Assembly: GCA_900128395.1 (NCBI GenBank)
Contig: LT649644.1
Span: 1-17,428, forward strand
Length of the DNA stretch: 17,428 bases
Direction: 5' to 3'
DNA from: Stramenopiles sp. TOSAG23-2
Taxonomy: Eukaryota; Sar
Shown here: piece by piece, positions 17,104 to 17,428 of the stretch
Position numbering within the stretch: position 1 is the first letter of the stretch
Layout: each line of letters begins with the position of its first letter
Translations under genes and position numbers: made by a program
The notes under the pieces: generated by a model
Database searches by the model: none
Seen by the model: only the letters and a program-made list of their open reading frames with translations
Told to the model about the DNA's origin: nothing

Positions 17104-17428
17104 ATTTGTTGAGATTTGTGTTTAAAATATTAAAACACAACTATGTATATAGAGTATATATATATTAAATATATGTTGCGAATGGTTAAAAGTCGTTGTA
17201 ACCGTGAAGCTTATACCAATTCTTAGATAATATTTCTTGCTTTCTTTTACAATATATACTACAGTATGTATGTATATCTCTCTTTCCATCCCATAAATTA
17301 ATAAAATTAAAATATATAAGTTTAATATTGTGATATGGTGGTTTGTTGTTTTATTGGTTGTGTAGTCCTTATTGTAAATGAGAAGGATTATTAGTGGATT
17401 TCAAAACCGGGGTTAATTTAAGTACTAA
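17104..17428. other. Upstream region of the giant coiled-coil gene
   Basis: AT-rich DNA to the window edge, expected to hold the promoter and 5' UTR of the minus-strand gene. No further coding start is supported; the only forward ATG near the end (17377) stops after twelve codons. No tRNA or clear regulatory motif was recognised. Confidence 0.5.

Noticed and set aside
1-17428. Ciliate-type or other alternative stop-codon code
   Set aside because: Gln is read from CAA/CAG, and the genes end at single TAA or TAG codons at family-appropriate lengths, so the standard code suffices.
1-17428. CRISPR arrays, transposons, tRNA or rRNA genes
   Set aside because: No spaced direct-repeat array, transposase or reverse-transcriptase frame, terminal repeats, or cloverleaf-like sequence was seen. 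The repeats present are coding expansions or short AT-rich duplications.

Overview
The window looks like nuclear DNA of a small, gene-dense, AT-rich unicellular eukaryote that builds a motile cilium or flagellum. The evidence is a full-length CFAP52 (ciliary doublet microtubule protein), an animal-type two-pore-domain potassium channel, a PX/IQ protein and a 2498-codon coiled-coil protein. All are read with the standard genetic code and without visible introns. Intergenic DNA is short (about 40 to 700 bases) and dominated by TA-rich runs. Several proteins carry asparagine, acidic or lysine low-complexity tracts. The supergroup cannot be fixed from the sequence; ciliate-type recoding is excluded because TAA and TAG end the genes.

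Layout, left to right. Bases 3-80 are probably the last 25 codons of a + strand gene ending in a possible Cys/His zinc-binding motif. After an AT-rich gap comes a K2P-type potassium channel (+, 618-2153) with tandem repeats at both ends. The next gap holds a 39-base sequence duplicated 73 bases apart. A renalase-like flavoprotein (+, about 2853-4100) follows, on a sharply bounded GC-rich island. Convergent to it is a minus-strand protein with IQ motifs and a C-terminal PX domain (4485-7088). That protein is head to head with, and almost touches, CFAP52 (+, 7133-9043). The right half is one giant minus-strand gene (9607-17103), convergent with CFAP52.

The genes do not form an obvious pathway. 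CFAP52 is axonemal, the channel and the PX protein act at membranes, and renalase repairs abnormal NAD(P)H isomers. The most notable item is the giant protein. It has a golgin-like N-terminal coiled coil of about 1240 residues. Near its middle are two motifs that resemble the C-terminal tail of the ER-exit-site scaffold Sec16: FYYNKDLKRWV, then ARGR...RYVNAF. This suggests an unusual endoplasmic-reticulum-exit or Golgi scaffold that fuses tether-like and Sec16-like parts. Other points to check are the foreign-looking renalase island, the missing AUG of the PX/IQ gene, the Arg after the first GYG filter of the channel, and a recurrent TACGAAG word in the convergent intergenic regions.
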